From positions 1,302,001-1,366,000 of the forward strand of contig JAAQVN010000001.1 of the NCBI GenBank assembly GCA_011754535.1: a stretch of DNA of 64,000 bases. Reading direction: 5' to 3'. The position numbers and the translations under genes are program-made. Shown one piece after another: positions 44,037-53,357 of this stretch. Origin of the DNA: Enterobacter asburiae. GTDB lineage: Bacteria > Pseudomonadota > Gammaproteobacteria > Enterobacterales > Enterobacteriaceae. The first letter of the stretch is position 1. Each line of letters starts with the position of its first letter. Below the pieces are notes generated by a model. It was not told the origin of the DNA. It did not search any database and saw only the letters and a list, made by a program, of their open reading frames with translations.

Positions 44037-44058
44037 GCCTCTGCCGGGCGACAGAGGC
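44037..44058 (-). terminator. Weak hairpin downstream of the SDR gene
   Basis: GCCTCTG pairs with CAGAGGC across an 8-nt loop. On the reverse strand it lies 18 bp after the SDR stop; the T-run is poor. Confidence 0.45.
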
Positions 44059-44075
44059 TTGCAGAAAATATGCGA

Positions 44076-44819
44076 TCAGGCGTTCAAACCGCCGTCTACG
44101 TCCAGACCGGTACCGGAGATCTGACCAGCAGCCGGGCTGGCAAGGAAGGTGACCGCCGCCGCGACGTCTTCCGGCTGACCGTAGTGACCCAACGCAATAA
44201 GCTGACGCTGAGCGTCAGCCTGTTCCCCGTCTTCCGGGTTCATATCGCTGTTGGTCGGGCCGGGGTGCACCAGGTTAACGGTAATGCCGCGCGGTCCTAA
44301 ATCACGGGCCAGTCCGCGGGTGAGGGAGTTAAGGGCAGATTTGGTCATCGAGTAAACGGCAATGCCCGGCTGCGCCACGCGGTTTGCCAGACAGCTGCCG
44401 ATGTTGATGATGCGCCCGCCGTCGGACATGTGCACCAGCGCTTCCTGAATGGCAATCACCACGCCGCGGATGTTGACGTTGATAAGGGCGTCAATGTCCG
44501 CCAGCGTCATGGACTCCAGCGGGCCGCCGCGCGCGATCCCGGCGTTGTTGACCAGAATGTCCAGCCCGCCAAGGGAACGCGCCGCATGGGTGACGGCATC
44601 CTGAATCGCCTGTGCGCTGGCGCTGTCCGCCTGCACGGCTTCGCTATGTCGTCCCAGTGCCTTAATCTCATCGGCGACCGCCTGGGCTTTATCGGCCGAT
44701 TTTTCATACGTAATAATCACATCCGCACCGGCGCGCGCCAGCGAGAGTGCAATTGCCCGACCCAACCCGCGGCTGGCGCCGGTAACCAGCGCCTTTTTAC
44801 CTGTTAAATCGATCTGCAT
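44076..44819 (-). CDS. Short-chain dehydrogenase/reductase
   Basis: 247 residues, FabG-like SDR: VTGASRGLGRAIALSLA, NNAGIARGG and YSMTKSALN. C-terminus GLDVDGGLNA is typical of the classical subgroup. It lies between the toxin-antitoxin pair and ybdH, all on the reverse strand. Substrate unknown. Confidence 0.85.
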   Translation of the reverse strand: MQIDLTGKKALVTGASRGLGRAIALSLARAGADVIITYEKSADKAQAVADEIKALGRHSEAVQADSASAQAIQDAVTHAARSLGGLDILVNNAGIARGGPLESMTLADIDALINVNIRGVVIAIQEALVHMSDGGRIINIGSCLANRVAQPGIAVYSMTKSALNSLTRGLARDLGPRGITVNLVHPGPTNSDMNPEDGEQADAQRQLIALGHYGQPEDVAAAVTFLASPAAGQISGTGLDVDGGLNA

Positions 44820-44876
44820 GATGACCTCGTTACGAAAGTGGTAAGAATCATCATTAGGTATAGCCTGTCGGCGAGA

Positions 44877-45965
44877 TTAACGGCTGAAGGATTCCACTTT
44901 CTCAAACGCGGCGCGCAGGACGTCAGGCGTTAACGCAACCGGCAGATAGTGAATCGACTCCACCGGGCGCAGGGTGTGGGCAATGACCTTATCCAGCGCT
45001 TTCCGGTTATTAATGTCGACGTCCAGCTCGCGAAGCGTGGTCGGCAGGTTAAAGCGCTGGTACGCCGCCACCAGCTGCGCCAGCACGTCGTCCTGACCGA
45101 GCAGGGCGCTCTGCACCAGAATGCCGTAGGCTACCTTGGTGCCGTGCAGGTATTTTTCCGTCTGCGGCAGCACGGTTAAGCCGTTGTGTACCGCATGCGC
45201 TGCCGCCACGCGCGTATAGCGTTCGCCCAGGCCGCCGACCATCCCGCCGCCGGCGATAATCGCATCCACCACGTCCCGGAACGCCTGCGTCTGTTCACCG
45301 CGCTGCTGGTCGGCCAGCGCTTGCTCACTGTGTTCCAGCAGCACGTCGCGGATCGCCAGCGCGCCGTTGATGCCCAGCCGCACCGTTAGCGGCAGATTTT
45401 CAGGCTGCGGGGCAAGCACTACCGCCTCATACCACTTCGCCAGCGTATCGCCGATGCCCGCCAGCAGATATTCCGCCGGGGCGTTAAGGACGATCTGCGG
45501 CTCCACCAGCACCAGGAAGTTGGCGTCGTCGAAGATCTCAAAATGCAGCGCCTGACCGGCATCGTTGTACCAGACGGAGAGCGGGGTCCACGCCGCGCAG
45601 GTGGCGGCAATGGTAGGGATGCCCACAAACGGCACCCCTAAGCGGCGCGCCACGGCCTTGACGGTATCCAGTACCGCGCCGCCGCCGATGCCAATCACCA
45701 CGCTGGCGTCGCTGCCGGACTCGTTCACCAGATGGGTGACGTCGCGCTCGCTGCAGTGGCCTTTAAACAGCAGGTGTTTCGCCCCCGGCGCGTTAAAGCT
45801 CTCCGGCAGGAACGGGCGCGCACCTTCGATAGCGCGCTCGCCGTAGATCCACACCGCGCGGGAAAGCTGTTCCGGGGTAAAGAAGTTATCCAGCTGCGCA
45901 AGGCTTCCGGGATGAGAGAAGTAGTTCGCCGGGCCGGGCACGACGCGGATATCGGTGTTGCTCAT
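44877..45965 (-). CDS. hcxA: Hydroxycarboxylate dehydrogenase (YbdH/HcxA)
   Basis: 362 residues from the ATG at 45965 (AGGA upstream), the E. coli YbdH length; an in-frame extension upstream is unlike the family. Iron-containing alcohol dehydrogenase fold: GGGAVLDTVKAVARRLG nucleotide motif and metal-binding region GGLGERYTRVAAAHAVHNGL. E. coli HcxA reduces 2-oxo acids such as 2-oxobutanoate and 2-oxoglutarate with NADPH. Divergent from the ABC operon with a possible MetJ site between. Confidence 0.92.
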   Translation of the reverse strand: MSNTDIRVVPGPANYFSHPGSLAQLDNFFTPEQLSRAVWIYGERAIEGARPFLPESFNAPGAKHLLFKGHCSERDVTHLVNESGSDASVVIGIGGGAVLDTVKAVARRLGVPFVGIPTIAATCAAWTPLSVWYNDAGQALHFEIFDDANFLVLVEPQIVLNAPAEYLLAGIGDTLAKWYEAVVLAPQPENLPLTVRLGINGALAIRDVLLEHSEQALADQQRGEQTQAFRDVVDAIIAGGGMVGGLGERYTRVAAAHAVHNGLTVLPQTEKYLHGTKVAYGILVQSALLGQDDVLAQLVAAYQRFNLPTTLRELDVDINNRKALDKVIAHTLRPVESIHYLPVALTPDVLRAAFEKVESFSR

Positions 45966-45978
45966 GGTGTTGTCCTTT

Positions 45979-45992
45979 TTAGCAAGCGCTAA
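45979..45992. promoter_or_regulatory. Small dyad between ybdH and the ABC operon
   Basis: TTAGC-AAGC-GCTAA is a perfect 5-bp dyad. It vaguely resembles a LacI-family operator core; no LacI gene is nearby, so its meaning is uncertain. Confidence 0.25.
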
Positions 45993-45999
45993 CCCGATG

Positions 46000-46023
46000 T
46001 TATGTCTGGACATCCGGATGGCT
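46000..46023. promoter_or_regulatory. Weak tandem MetJ-like boxes upstream of ybdH and the ABC operon
   Basis: Three adjacent 8-mers, TTATGTCT, GGACATCC and GGATGGCT, each match about 5 of 8 bases of the met box AGACGTCT. This is weaker than the sites at 52223 and 55929. Confidence 0.35.
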
Positions 46024-46123
46024 AATAATATTTCGCTTTAAGTTATGCCTTTTCCGTCGTTGTCAGTCAACCGGAGCTGTGAAAAATTCGATAAATCAGA
46101 AGAGTAATGAAGGATTTACGCGG

Positions 46124-47626
46124 ATGGTTTCCAGTCGCCTTGAAATGCGCGGTATCAGCCTGGCCTTTTCCGGCTTTGAGGCTCTGTCGCGCGTCGACTT
46201 TACGCTGAGCGGCGGGTCGGTACATGCGCTGACCGGTGCCAACGGCGCGGGGAAATCGACCCTGATGGCGGTGCTGTGCGGCACGCACGACCACTATGAG
46301 GGCGAGATCAGCATCAACAATCAGCCGGTGAGCATCCGTGAACCGCTTGATGCCAAACGGCTGGGGATCCACCTCGTACAGCAGGAGGTGGATGTGGCGC
46401 TGATCCCGGGGTTAAGCATCGCTGAAAACATTATGCTCGACCAACTGGCGCTGCCCGGGCATCGCTTCAACTGGCGCGGCGTCCGCCAGCAGGCGAGGCA
46501 GGCGCTGGCGCAGCTTGACGTTACGCTGGACGTGCGCCGTTCCATCGACAGCTGTTCGCTGGCCGAAAAGCAGCAGATTTTGCTGGCGCGCGCCTTGTCT
46601 CATCACTGCCGTTTTTTGATTCTTGATGAACCCACCGCGCCGCTGGACGCGCACGAGAGCGAGCGTCTGTTTACGGTGGTGAGACGTTTAAAGCAGCAGG
46701 GCATCGGCGTGGTGTTTATCTCCCACCGCATTCACGAGCTGAAGGCCATCTGCGACACCTTAACGGTGCTGCGCGACGGCAGGCTGATCGAATCCGGCCC
46801 GATGGCCGATCTTAGCGGCGAAGCGATCGTCGAGAAGATGCTCGGCCACGTGCTGAGCGATATCTATCCGCCCGCGCGGCCCCCGCACGGCGAAGAGACG
46901 CTGCTGCGCGTTGAGGGGCTGCACGACGACGCGCTGCTGAAAGATATCTCCCTGCACCTGCGCAAAGGCGAAATCCTCGGGATTGCCGGGCTGGCGGGGG
47001 CGGGGAAAACCGAACTTTGCAAGGCGCTGTTTGGCGCCACCAAAAGCCGCGTGGCGCGCGGTGAGCTGAATCATCAGGCCTGGACCCCGCGGGACCCGGC
47101 GGATTCGGTGCTGCGCGGGCTGGCGCTGGTGCCGGAGGAGCGGCGCAAAGAGGGCATTTTTATCGACGAGCCGGTGAGCATGAACCTTGCCGTGTGCGCC
47201 GATAACAGCTTTTCGCGCTGGAGCCTGTTCGGCCATCGTCAGGCGTGGCGCTGGGCGGAAGAGGTGATTGCCCGCGTCGGCGTGCGCGCCCGTGGGCCGG
47301 GGCAGGTGCTGCGACGTCTGTCCGGTGGCAACCAGCAGAAGGTCGCCATCGGTAAATGGCTGCGCAATGACGCCAGCGTGCTGATATTCGACGAGCCGAC
47401 CAAGGGCGTGGACGTGAAGGCCAAAACCGACCTGTTCCAGCTGATTGACGGCCTGGCGCGCGAGGGCAAAGGGGTGATTTACGCCTCGGGCGAATTTGCT
47501 GAACTGGTGGGATTGTGCGACCGCATCTGCGTGCTGTGGGACGGGCGTATCGTGGCGGAAATCGCCGGGGCGGAGGCCCGCGAAGAGACACTACTTTATT
47601 ATTCAACCGGAGGAACGGCGTCGTGA
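46124..47626 (+). CDS. Sugar ABC transporter ATPase, RbsA-type
   Basis: 500 residues from the ATG at 46124 (AAGGA nine bases upstream); a GTG at 46079 has a too-close GGAG. Two ATPase domains: the first with GANGAGKST and a CSLAEKQQILLARAL signature, the second with an atypical Walker A, GLAGAGKTE, and signature LSGGNQQKVAIGKWL. Such fused ATPases drive monosaccharide (ribose, AI-2, galactose) importers. First gene of a likely four-gene unit; the next gene overlaps it (GTGA). Confidence 0.9.
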   Translation: MVSSRLEMRGISLAFSGFEALSRVDFTLSGGSVHALTGANGAGKSTLMAVLCGTHDHYEGEISINNQPVSIREPLDAKRLGIHLVQQEVDVALIPGLSIAENIMLDQLALPGHRFNWRGVRQQARQALAQLDVTLDVRRSIDSCSLAEKQQILLARALSHHCRFLILDEPTAPLDAHESERLFTVVRRLKQQGIGVVFISHRIHELKAICDTLTVLRDGRLIESGPMADLSGEAIVEKMLGHVLSDIYPPARPPHGEETLLRVEGLHDDALLKDISLHLRKGEILGIAGLAGAGKTELCKALFGATKSRVARGELNHQAWTPRDPADSVLRGLALVPEERRKEGIFIDEPVSMNLAVCADNSFSRWSLFGHRQAWRWAEEVIARVGVRARGPGQVLRRLSGGNQQKVAIGKWLRNDASVLIFDEPTKGVDVKAKTDLFQLIDGLAREGKGVIYASGEFAELVGLCDRICVLWDGRIVAEIAGAEAREETLLYYSTGGTAS

Positions 47627-48618
47627 GCAAGGCCCTTTCAGTAACGGCGGCAGCGTCTGGCCGTCAGCAACTTTTTGATTTTCTCTACAGGTGGGGCATG
47701 CTGTTGACCGTCGTCGCGCTGGTGGCCGTCTTTGGCCTGGCGTCGGACAGCTTCCTCGATCCGAACAACATCATCAACATTCTGCGCTCGATTGCCATCG
47801 TGACGGTGATTGCCGTTGGCGTGTCAATTTCGTTGACCGTTGGCGGGTTCGATCTCTCCGTGGGCTCCACCGCGTCGCTGGCGAACGCGCTGGTGATTTC
47901 CCTTTTCGTCTGGCACGGCTTAGGTACCACCGAGTCGATTCTGATCACCCTCGCGCTCTGCACGCTGGTGGGGCTGTTTAACGCCTTTCTGATCGTCATC
48001 CTGCGTATTCCGGACATGCTTGCCACGCTTGCCAGCCTGTTCGTCATTCAGGGCGTGGCGATGACCTACAGCTACGGCGGGTCGATTACCGAGAACATGG
48101 TGCTGCCGAGCGGCGACATGGCGGAAGGGACCATTCCGGCGGCGTTTAGCCTGCTGGGGCAGGTGCCGACCATTGTGATCGTCATGCTGGTGGTGACCGT
48201 GCTGGCGCAGCTTGGCCTTTCGTTGACCACTCACGGACGTCGTATGTACGCCATTGGTGGCAACCCGGAAGCGGCGCGCCTCTCCGGCATTCGCACCACG
48301 CGCTACAAGGTGGCGGCCTACGTGATTGCCTCGCTGCTGGCGGGACTGGGCGGGATTTTGCTGGCTTCGCGCATCGGTTCGTCGCAGGTGAATGCGGGCG
48401 GCGGATACCTGATGGATGCGGTGGCGGCGGCGTGGATTGGCTTCTCGCTGGCAGGCTCCGGCAAGCCGAACGCGCTGGGCACCCTGGTCGGGGCGGTCAT
48501 TCTCGGCGTGCTGTCGAACGGGCTGGTGATGCTCTCCGTGCCGTATTACGCCATGGACATTATAAAAGGGCTGGTGCTCGCGGTGGCGCTGGCGATTACC
48601 TACATACAAAAACGCTGA
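47623..48618 (+). CDS. Sugar ABC transporter permease, RbsC-type
   Basis: 331 residues from the GTG at 47623 overlapping the ATPase stop. Eight to ten helices; BPD_transp_2 segments such as SISLTVGGFDLSVGSTASLA near residue 75 and RRMYAIGGNPEAARLSGI near residue 210. One permease gene only, so it would act as a homodimer. Confidence 0.9.
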   Translation: MSKALSVTAAASGRQQLFDFLYRWGMLLTVVALVAVFGLASDSFLDPNNIINILRSIAIVTVIAVGVSISLTVGGFDLSVGSTASLANALVISLFVWHGLGTTESILITLALCTLVGLFNAFLIVILRIPDMLATLASLFVIQGVAMTYSYGGSITENMVLPSGDMAEGTIPAAFSLLGQVPTIVIVMLVVTVLAQLGLSLTTHGRRMYAIGGNPEAARLSGIRTTRYKVAAYVIASLLAGLGGILLASRIGSSQVNAGGGYLMDAVAAAWIGFSLAGSGKPNALGTLVGAVILGVLSNGLVMLSVPYYAMDIIKGLVLAVALAITYIQKR

Positions 48619-48637
48619 CAACACAACGGGATAAAAA

Positions 48638-49702
48638 ATGAAAAAGATTGCACTCTCCTTGGTGGCACTTGGATTGCTCACTGCTCTGCCGGGCTTTGCA
48701 GCAACACCCGCGCCGCTTCCGGCTGCCATTGCGAACCATGACGGCCCCATTCGCATCGCGGTGATCCGTAACCTGGGCTCGGACGACAACACCACGCAGT
48801 TTGTTGCCGGGGCGATTCAGGAAGGGAAAAAGCTCGGCTTTAAGGTCAGCACCTTTTTAAGCAACGGCGATGACGCCAAATTCCAGGACTTCGTTAACCA
48901 GGCCATCAGCCAGAAGTATGACGGGATTATTCTCTCTCAGGGGCGCGATCCGTACTCCACCGCGCTGGTGAAGAAAGCGGTGGATGCCGGTATCAAAGTC
49001 GCCGTCTTTGATACCGCCGTTAACGGCGAGATCCCGGGCGTGACCGTCACCCAGCAGGACGATGCCTCTCTGACGAACCTCTCTTTCGGCCAGCTGGCGA
49101 AAGATTTCAACGGCAAGGCCAATATCGTCAAGCTGTGGGTCGCGGGCTTCCCGCCGATGGAGCGCCGTCAGGCAGCCTATAAAGCGCTGCAAAAGCAGTA
49201 CCCGGATATTAAAGAGCTGGAGTCCATCGGCGCCGTCTCCTCTGATGTGCAGGGCGATACCGCCAACAAGGTGGGTGCGATCCTGGCGAAATACCCGAAG
49301 GGCAAAATCGACGCCATCTGGGGCACCTGGGACGCTTTTAGCCAGGGCGCGTATAAGGCGCTGAAAGAAAATGGACGCACCGAGATCAAGCTCTACAGCA
49401 TCGACATCTCCAACCAGGATCTGCAGCTGATGCGCGAACCGGGCAGCCCGTGGGCAGTGAGCGTGGCGGTGGATCCGAAGCTGATTGGCGCGACCAACGT
49501 GCGCCTGATCGCCAATAAGATTGCCGGGGAAGCGACGCCAGCAACTTACGATTTCAAAGCGGCGGCCATTCCGCAGGCGCTGCTGACCGCCCAGCCAGGG
49601 GCGGTGAACGTGGCGTCTCTGGGGAAAATCATTCCGGGCTGGGGCCAGACGGAAGATTTTATCGCGCCGTGGTTTGCGACGCTGGAAGCGAAAAATAAAT
49701 GA
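48638..49702 (+). CDS. Sugar ABC transporter periplasmic binding protein
   Basis: 354 residues with a signal peptide cleaved near residue 21-22 (LGLLTALPGFAA). Peripla_BP_4 (RbsB-like) fold: opening strand IRIAVIRNLGSDDNTTQFV and helix SQKYDGIILSQGRDPY. The ligand cannot be predicted from sequence alone. Context with mtnK suggests a thio-pentose such as methylthioribose, which is inference. Its stop overlaps the next gene (ATGA). Confidence 0.88.
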   Translation: MKKIALSLVALGLLTALPGFAATPAPLPAAIANHDGPIRIAVIRNLGSDDNTTQFVAGAIQEGKKLGFKVSTFLSNGDDAKFQDFVNQAISQKYDGIILSQGRDPYSTALVKKAVDAGIKVAVFDTAVNGEIPGVTVTQQDDASLTNLSFGQLAKDFNGKANIVKLWVAGFPPMERRQAAYKALQKQYPDIKELESIGAVSSDVQGDTANKVGAILAKYPKGKIDAIWGTWDAFSQGAYKALKENGRTEIKLYSIDISNQDLQLMREPGSPWAVSVAVDPKLIGATNVRLIANKIAGEATPATYDFKAAAIPQALLTAQPGAVNVASLGKIIPGWGQTEDFIAPWFATLEAKNK

Positions 49703-50940
49703 GCATGCTTCCTACGCCAGAATACAGCCGCAATATGCGGCTGATTGGCCACAGCGACCAGGGCGGTCGTCCGGATGGCGTGCAGCTGATGGTGCATCGC
49801 GGTTTCGCCTATATCGGCCATATGGTGTCGCAGGGCTTTTCGATTGTTGACGTGCGCGACCCGAAAAACCCGAAAGCGGCGGGCTACGTGCCTGCGCCGC
49901 CCGGCACCTGGAACGTGCACCTGCAGGCGCATGACGACCTGCTGCTGGTGATCAACGCCCGGGATCTGTTTGCCGATGCCCGCTTTGCCGACGAGAAGGT
50001 CTACTACACCCGCCAGGTGGGGGAGACCGTCAGCGACGTGCAGGACAAAGGCTGGAGCGCCGGGCTTCGAGTGTTCGATATCTCCACGCCGGACAGGCCG
50101 CGTGAAATCGGCTTTCTGTCGCTAAGCGGCATCGGCATTCACCGCATCTGGTACGTTGGCGGGCGCTGGGCCTACGTGTCGGCGCTGATCGACGGCTTTA
50201 CTGACTACATCTTCCTGACCATCGACCTGGCGGACCCGCGTAAGCCCGAGGTAGCGGGGCGCTGGTGGCTACCGGGGATGAACCAGTCCGCAGGCGAACA
50301 GCCGAACTGGCCGGAAGGGAAACGCTACGCGCTGCACCACGCGATTATCGCGGGCGATACCGCCTACGGCAGCTGGCGCGACGGCGGCCTGACGCTGCTG
50401 GACGTGAAAGACCGCAGTCAGCCGAAGCTCATTAGCCACCGTAACTGGAGCCCGCCGTTTGGCGGCGGGACGCACACCGCGCTGCCGCTGCCGGACCGCT
50501 CCCTGCTGGTGGTGCTGGACGAAGCGGTGCTGGATAACCAGCAGGACGGCGAGAAGCTCATCTGGCTGTTTGATATCCGCGAGCCGTCGAACCCGGTAAG
50601 CATCTCGACCTTCCCGCAGCCGGATGAAACCGACTACATGGCGAAAGGGGCGCACTTTGGCCCGCACAACCTGCACGAGAACCGGCCCGGGAGCTTTGTC
50701 AGCTCGACGCTGATTTTTGCGACGTATCAGAACGCGGGCGTGCGCGCATATGACATTTCCAACCCGTATCGACCGGTGGAAACCGGGGCGCTGGTGCCCG
50801 CCGCGCCGGAGAGAATGATGGACACGCGGCCGAATCGCCCGCAGGTGATCCAGTCCTGTGACGTGTTTGTGGACGCGCAGGGAATTATCTACAGCACGGA
50901 TTATAACGGCGGGCTGTCGGTGATTGAGTATTTGGGGTGA
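49699..50940 (+). CDS. LVIVD-repeat beta-propeller protein
   Basis: 413 residues, no signal peptide. Repeated V-D-V-x-D-P-x-x-P type units are visible (SIVDVRDPKNPKAAGY, VFDISTPDRPREIGF, TIDLADPRKPEVAGR, LLDVKDRSQPKLISH, LFDIREPSNPVSIST, AYDISNPYRPVETGA), six-fold or more, as in LVIVD propellers. Translationally coupled to the binding-protein gene, so probably part of the transport or catabolic unit. The biochemical role of this family is not known to me. Confidence 0.8.
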   Translation: MSMLPTPEYSRNMRLIGHSDQGGRPDGVQLMVHRGFAYIGHMVSQGFSIVDVRDPKNPKAAGYVPAPPGTWNVHLQAHDDLLLVINARDLFADARFADEKVYYTRQVGETVSDVQDKGWSAGLRVFDISTPDRPREIGFLSLSGIGIHRIWYVGGRWAYVSALIDGFTDYIFLTIDLADPRKPEVAGRWWLPGMNQSAGEQPNWPEGKRYALHHAIIAGDTAYGSWRDGGLTLLDVKDRSQPKLISHRNWSPPFGGGTHTALPLPDRSLLVVLDEAVLDNQQDGEKLIWLFDIREPSNPVSISTFPQPDETDYMAKGAHFGPHNLHENRPGSFVSSTLIFATYQNAGVRAYDISNPYRPVETGALVPAAPERMMDTRPNRPQVIQSCDVFVDAQGIIYSTDYNGGLSVIEYLG

Positions 50941-50951
50941 GGGCGGTTGTT

Positions 50952-50990
50952 GCCCCTCACCCTGACCCTCTCCCCAAAGGGGAGAGGGGA
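50952..50990. repeat. Dispersed CCTCACCC repeat between convergent genes
   Basis: GCCCCTCACCCTGACCCTCTCC then a GGGGAGAGGGG arm. Same family as at 42916. It is between the LVIVD gene and mtnK ends. Confidence 0.7.
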
Positions 50991-50994
50991 AAAA

Positions 50995-52194
50995 TCAGCT
51001 GTACTGCCGCACTCGTGCTACCAGCTCTTCCGCGCTGTCGATGCGGTCGGCAATGACAATCAGCGCTTTACCGAGCGTTATCGCGTGGCGCAGGCACTCG
51101 TGGCGCATGGCTTCATCCTGGATGGTGTCGATATCCGCCACGTGGGAAAGCCCGACGCTGCGGCGAATGAGCTCGGTACCGCAGAAGCCGATGGCGTCAT
51201 GCCATACTTTTTTCAGGAACGCGGAGGCATAGCCTGGCGCGCTGAGCGCGGCGTCGCGGGATTTCTCGTTTGCCAGCGCCTGGAAGCGCTCCGCAAAGGT
51301 GTTCCACAGCTCCTGAATATCGGTCAGGCGCTGCTCGCGAGCGGCGGCAGCATCGCGAATGCCCAGATGCCCCGGCAGGCCGCAGAAGTTCAGCAGCAGG
51401 TTGCCGATGGCGGTGCCGATGTCAAAGCCAATCGGCCCGAAATAGCCAAACTCGGCGTCGATGGCCTTCAGGCTGCCGTCGGCGACAAAAATTGAGCCGC
51501 TATGGATGTCCCCGTGCAGCAGCGCTTCGGCGTGCGAGAAGAAGCGGTGCTTCAGGGAGGCTACGGCAACTTTAAGTTGGGCGTCGTCGCGCAGGGCGGC
51601 GACGTCATTTTCCAGCTCGGCCGGGTAGCTGTTGCGCTCGTGGATCTGGTACGGATCGTTGAAGAACAGATCTTCGGTGATCTCGCACATCTCCGGGTTG
51701 ATGAACTTCGCCACCTGCGCTTTTTTCTCGTGCGGGTGCAGGTAGAAATCGCTGGTGTGGAACAGCGCGTGCGCGAGATATTCGCCCAGCTGCTGCGCCG
51801 CCTGCGGGTAGTAAATGTTGTTGATCAGCTCGCCGCGCCAGATGCGATGGCTGGAGAGATCTTCCATCACCATTACCGCCAGTTCCGGGTCAAAATGGTG
51901 GATTTTCACGGTGTGCTGCGGGCTGTGCCGGTAGTGCTCGACCAGGGTTTGCGCTTCAAGGCGGGCGCGGTCCAGCGTCAGCGGCCAGGACTCCCCGACG
52001 CAGCGCACGTAGGGCAGAGCCTGCTTAACGATGATGCGGCTCACGCCCGCGCTGTCGAAAATTTTAAAAACCAGATTGAGGTTGCCGTCGCCTACCTCCT
52101 GCGCCTCTACCAGCGATGAAGGATCGTCAAGCCCGCCAAACTGCCTGGCATACTCCACGGCGTCCTGAGCGGTAAAGGTACGGTATTGCGACAT
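50995..52194 (-). CDS. mtnK: S-methyl-5-thioribose kinase
   Basis: 399 residues. APH-like kinase fold: [15 protein letters not shown] near residue 35, the catalytic [11 protein letters not shown] segment and [20 protein letters not shown] (DFG-like). Phosphorylates methylthioribose, committing it to methionine salvage. The ATG at 52194 has an AGGAGCAGG upstream. Divergent from mtnA across tandem MetJ boxes. Confidence 0.93.
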   Translation of the reverse strand: MSQYRTFTAQDAVEYARQFGGLDDPSSLVEAQEVGDGNLNLVFKIFDSAGVSRIIVKQALPYVRCVGESWPLTLDRARLEAQTLVEHYRHSPQHTVKIHHFDPELAVMVMEDLSSHRIWRGELINNIYYPQAAQQLGEYLAHALFHTSDFYLHPHEKKAQVAKFINPEMCEITEDLFFNDPYQIHERNSYPAELENDVAALRDDAQLKVAVASLKHRFFSHAEALLHGDIHSGSIFVADGSLKAIDAEFGYFGPIGFDIGTAIGNLLLNFCGLPGHLGIRDAAAAREQRLTDIQELWNTFAERFQALANEKSRDAALSAPGYASAFLKKVWHDAIGFCGTELIRRSVGLSHVADIDTIQDEAMRHECLRHAITLGKALIVIADRIDSAEELVARVRQYS

Positions 52195-52222
52195 GGCCTG
52201 CTCCTCACGAATTTCCTAATTA

Positions 52223-52246
52223 AGACATGTAGACGTCTATACATCT
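52223..52246. promoter_or_regulatory. Tandem MetJ boxes between mtnK and mtnA
   Basis: Three contiguous 8-mers: AGACATGT (6/8), AGACGTCT (8/8, consensus) and ATACATCT (6/8). Tandem met boxes are the known MetJ-SAM repressor operators. Site lies 28 bp before mtnK and 52 bp before mtnA. Confidence 0.85.
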
Positions 52247-52298
52247 GGATTTCATCCTGACACAATGTGCTACAACAACGCAACAGGGAATTAACGAC

Positions 52299-53315
52299 AT
52301 GCAGACATTACAGACGACCAGCCTGCGGGTGGGGGATAATCAGCTCTTTATTCTCGACCAGCAGGCGCTTCCGCAGGAGAAACGCTGGCTGGATGCTTCG
52401 ACGGTCGAGGCGCTGGTTGGGCACATTCATGCCCTGCGGGTGCGCGGCGCGCCGCTGATTGGTCTCTCTGCAAGCCTGCTGCTGGCGCTGCTGGCGGAAA
52501 ACGGTAAAAGCCGCGACGAGCTGGCGGTGGCGCTCGAAACCCTGCGCGCATCCCGCCCGACGGCGGTGAACCTGATGAACAACCTCGACCGCATGAAGAT
52601 TGCCCTGTGGCAGGAAGATTATGTTCCGGCGCTGGTGGCCGAAGCGCTGCGCCTGATTGACGAAGACAAACGGCTTTGCGACGCGATAGCGAAAGCCGGC
52701 AGCGCGCTGGTGAAGCCCGGCAGCCGCCTGCTGACCCACTGCAACACCGGCGGGCTGGCAACGGCGGGCGTCGGCACCGCGCTGGGCGTGATTGCTCGCG
52801 CGCACCAGGAGGGTAACGTAAGCAGCGTCTGGGTCGATGAAACCCGTCCGCTGCTGCAGGGCGGTAGATTGACAGCGTGGGAGCTCGGCGAGCTGGGTGT
52901 GCCGTACCAGCTGATTACCGACTCCATGGCCGCCAGCCTGATGGCGAAAGGGCAGGTAGACGCTGTGTGGGTGGGCGCAGACCGCATTGCCGCCAACGGC
53001 GACGTGGCGAACAAGATCGGCACCTATTCTCTGGCGGTGCTGGCGAAATTCCACGGCATTCCGTTCTACGTTGCTGCCCCGCAAACGACCCTCGACCCGG
53101 ACTGCCCGAACGGTGACGCGATCCCGATTGAGCAGCGCGCCGCCAGCGAGGTGATGGGCGTAGCCGGAAGCTTTGGCGCAGTGCAGTGGGCGCCGGAAGA
53201 CGCGCAGGTCTATAACCCGGCGTTTGACGTTACACCTGCCTCGCTGATTAGCGGCTGGGTGCTGGATACGGGCGTGGTCACACCGGAAGAGGTGGCAAAC
53301 GGGAAATTTGCCTGA
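52299..53315 (+). CDS. mtnA: S-methyl-5-thioribose-1-phosphate isomerase
   Basis: 338 residues, eIF2B-alpha-like fold. Active-site Cys in [14 protein letters not shown] and Asp in [19 protein letters not shown]. Converts methylthioribose-1-phosphate to methylthioribulose-1-phosphate. Followed 42 bp later by the SRPBCC gene in the same direction. Confidence 0.95.
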   Translation: MQTLQTTSLRVGDNQLFILDQQALPQEKRWLDASTVEALVGHIHALRVRGAPLIGLSASLLLALLAENGKSRDELAVALETLRASRPTAVNLMNNLDRMKIALWQEDYVPALVAEALRLIDEDKRLCDAIAKAGSALVKPGSRLLTHCNTGGLATAGVGTALGVIARAHQEGNVSSVWVDETRPLLQGGRLTAWELGELGVPYQLITDSMAASLMAKGQVDAVWVGADRIAANGDVANKIGTYSLAVLAKFHGIPFYVAAPQTTLDPDCPNGDAIPIEQRAASEVMGVAGSFGAVQWAPEDAQVYNPAFDVTPASLISGWVLDTGVVTPEEVANGKFA

Positions 53316-53357
53316 GTCCGGCTATCCTTTAAGGGGTTCCCTTACGAGGACAATATC

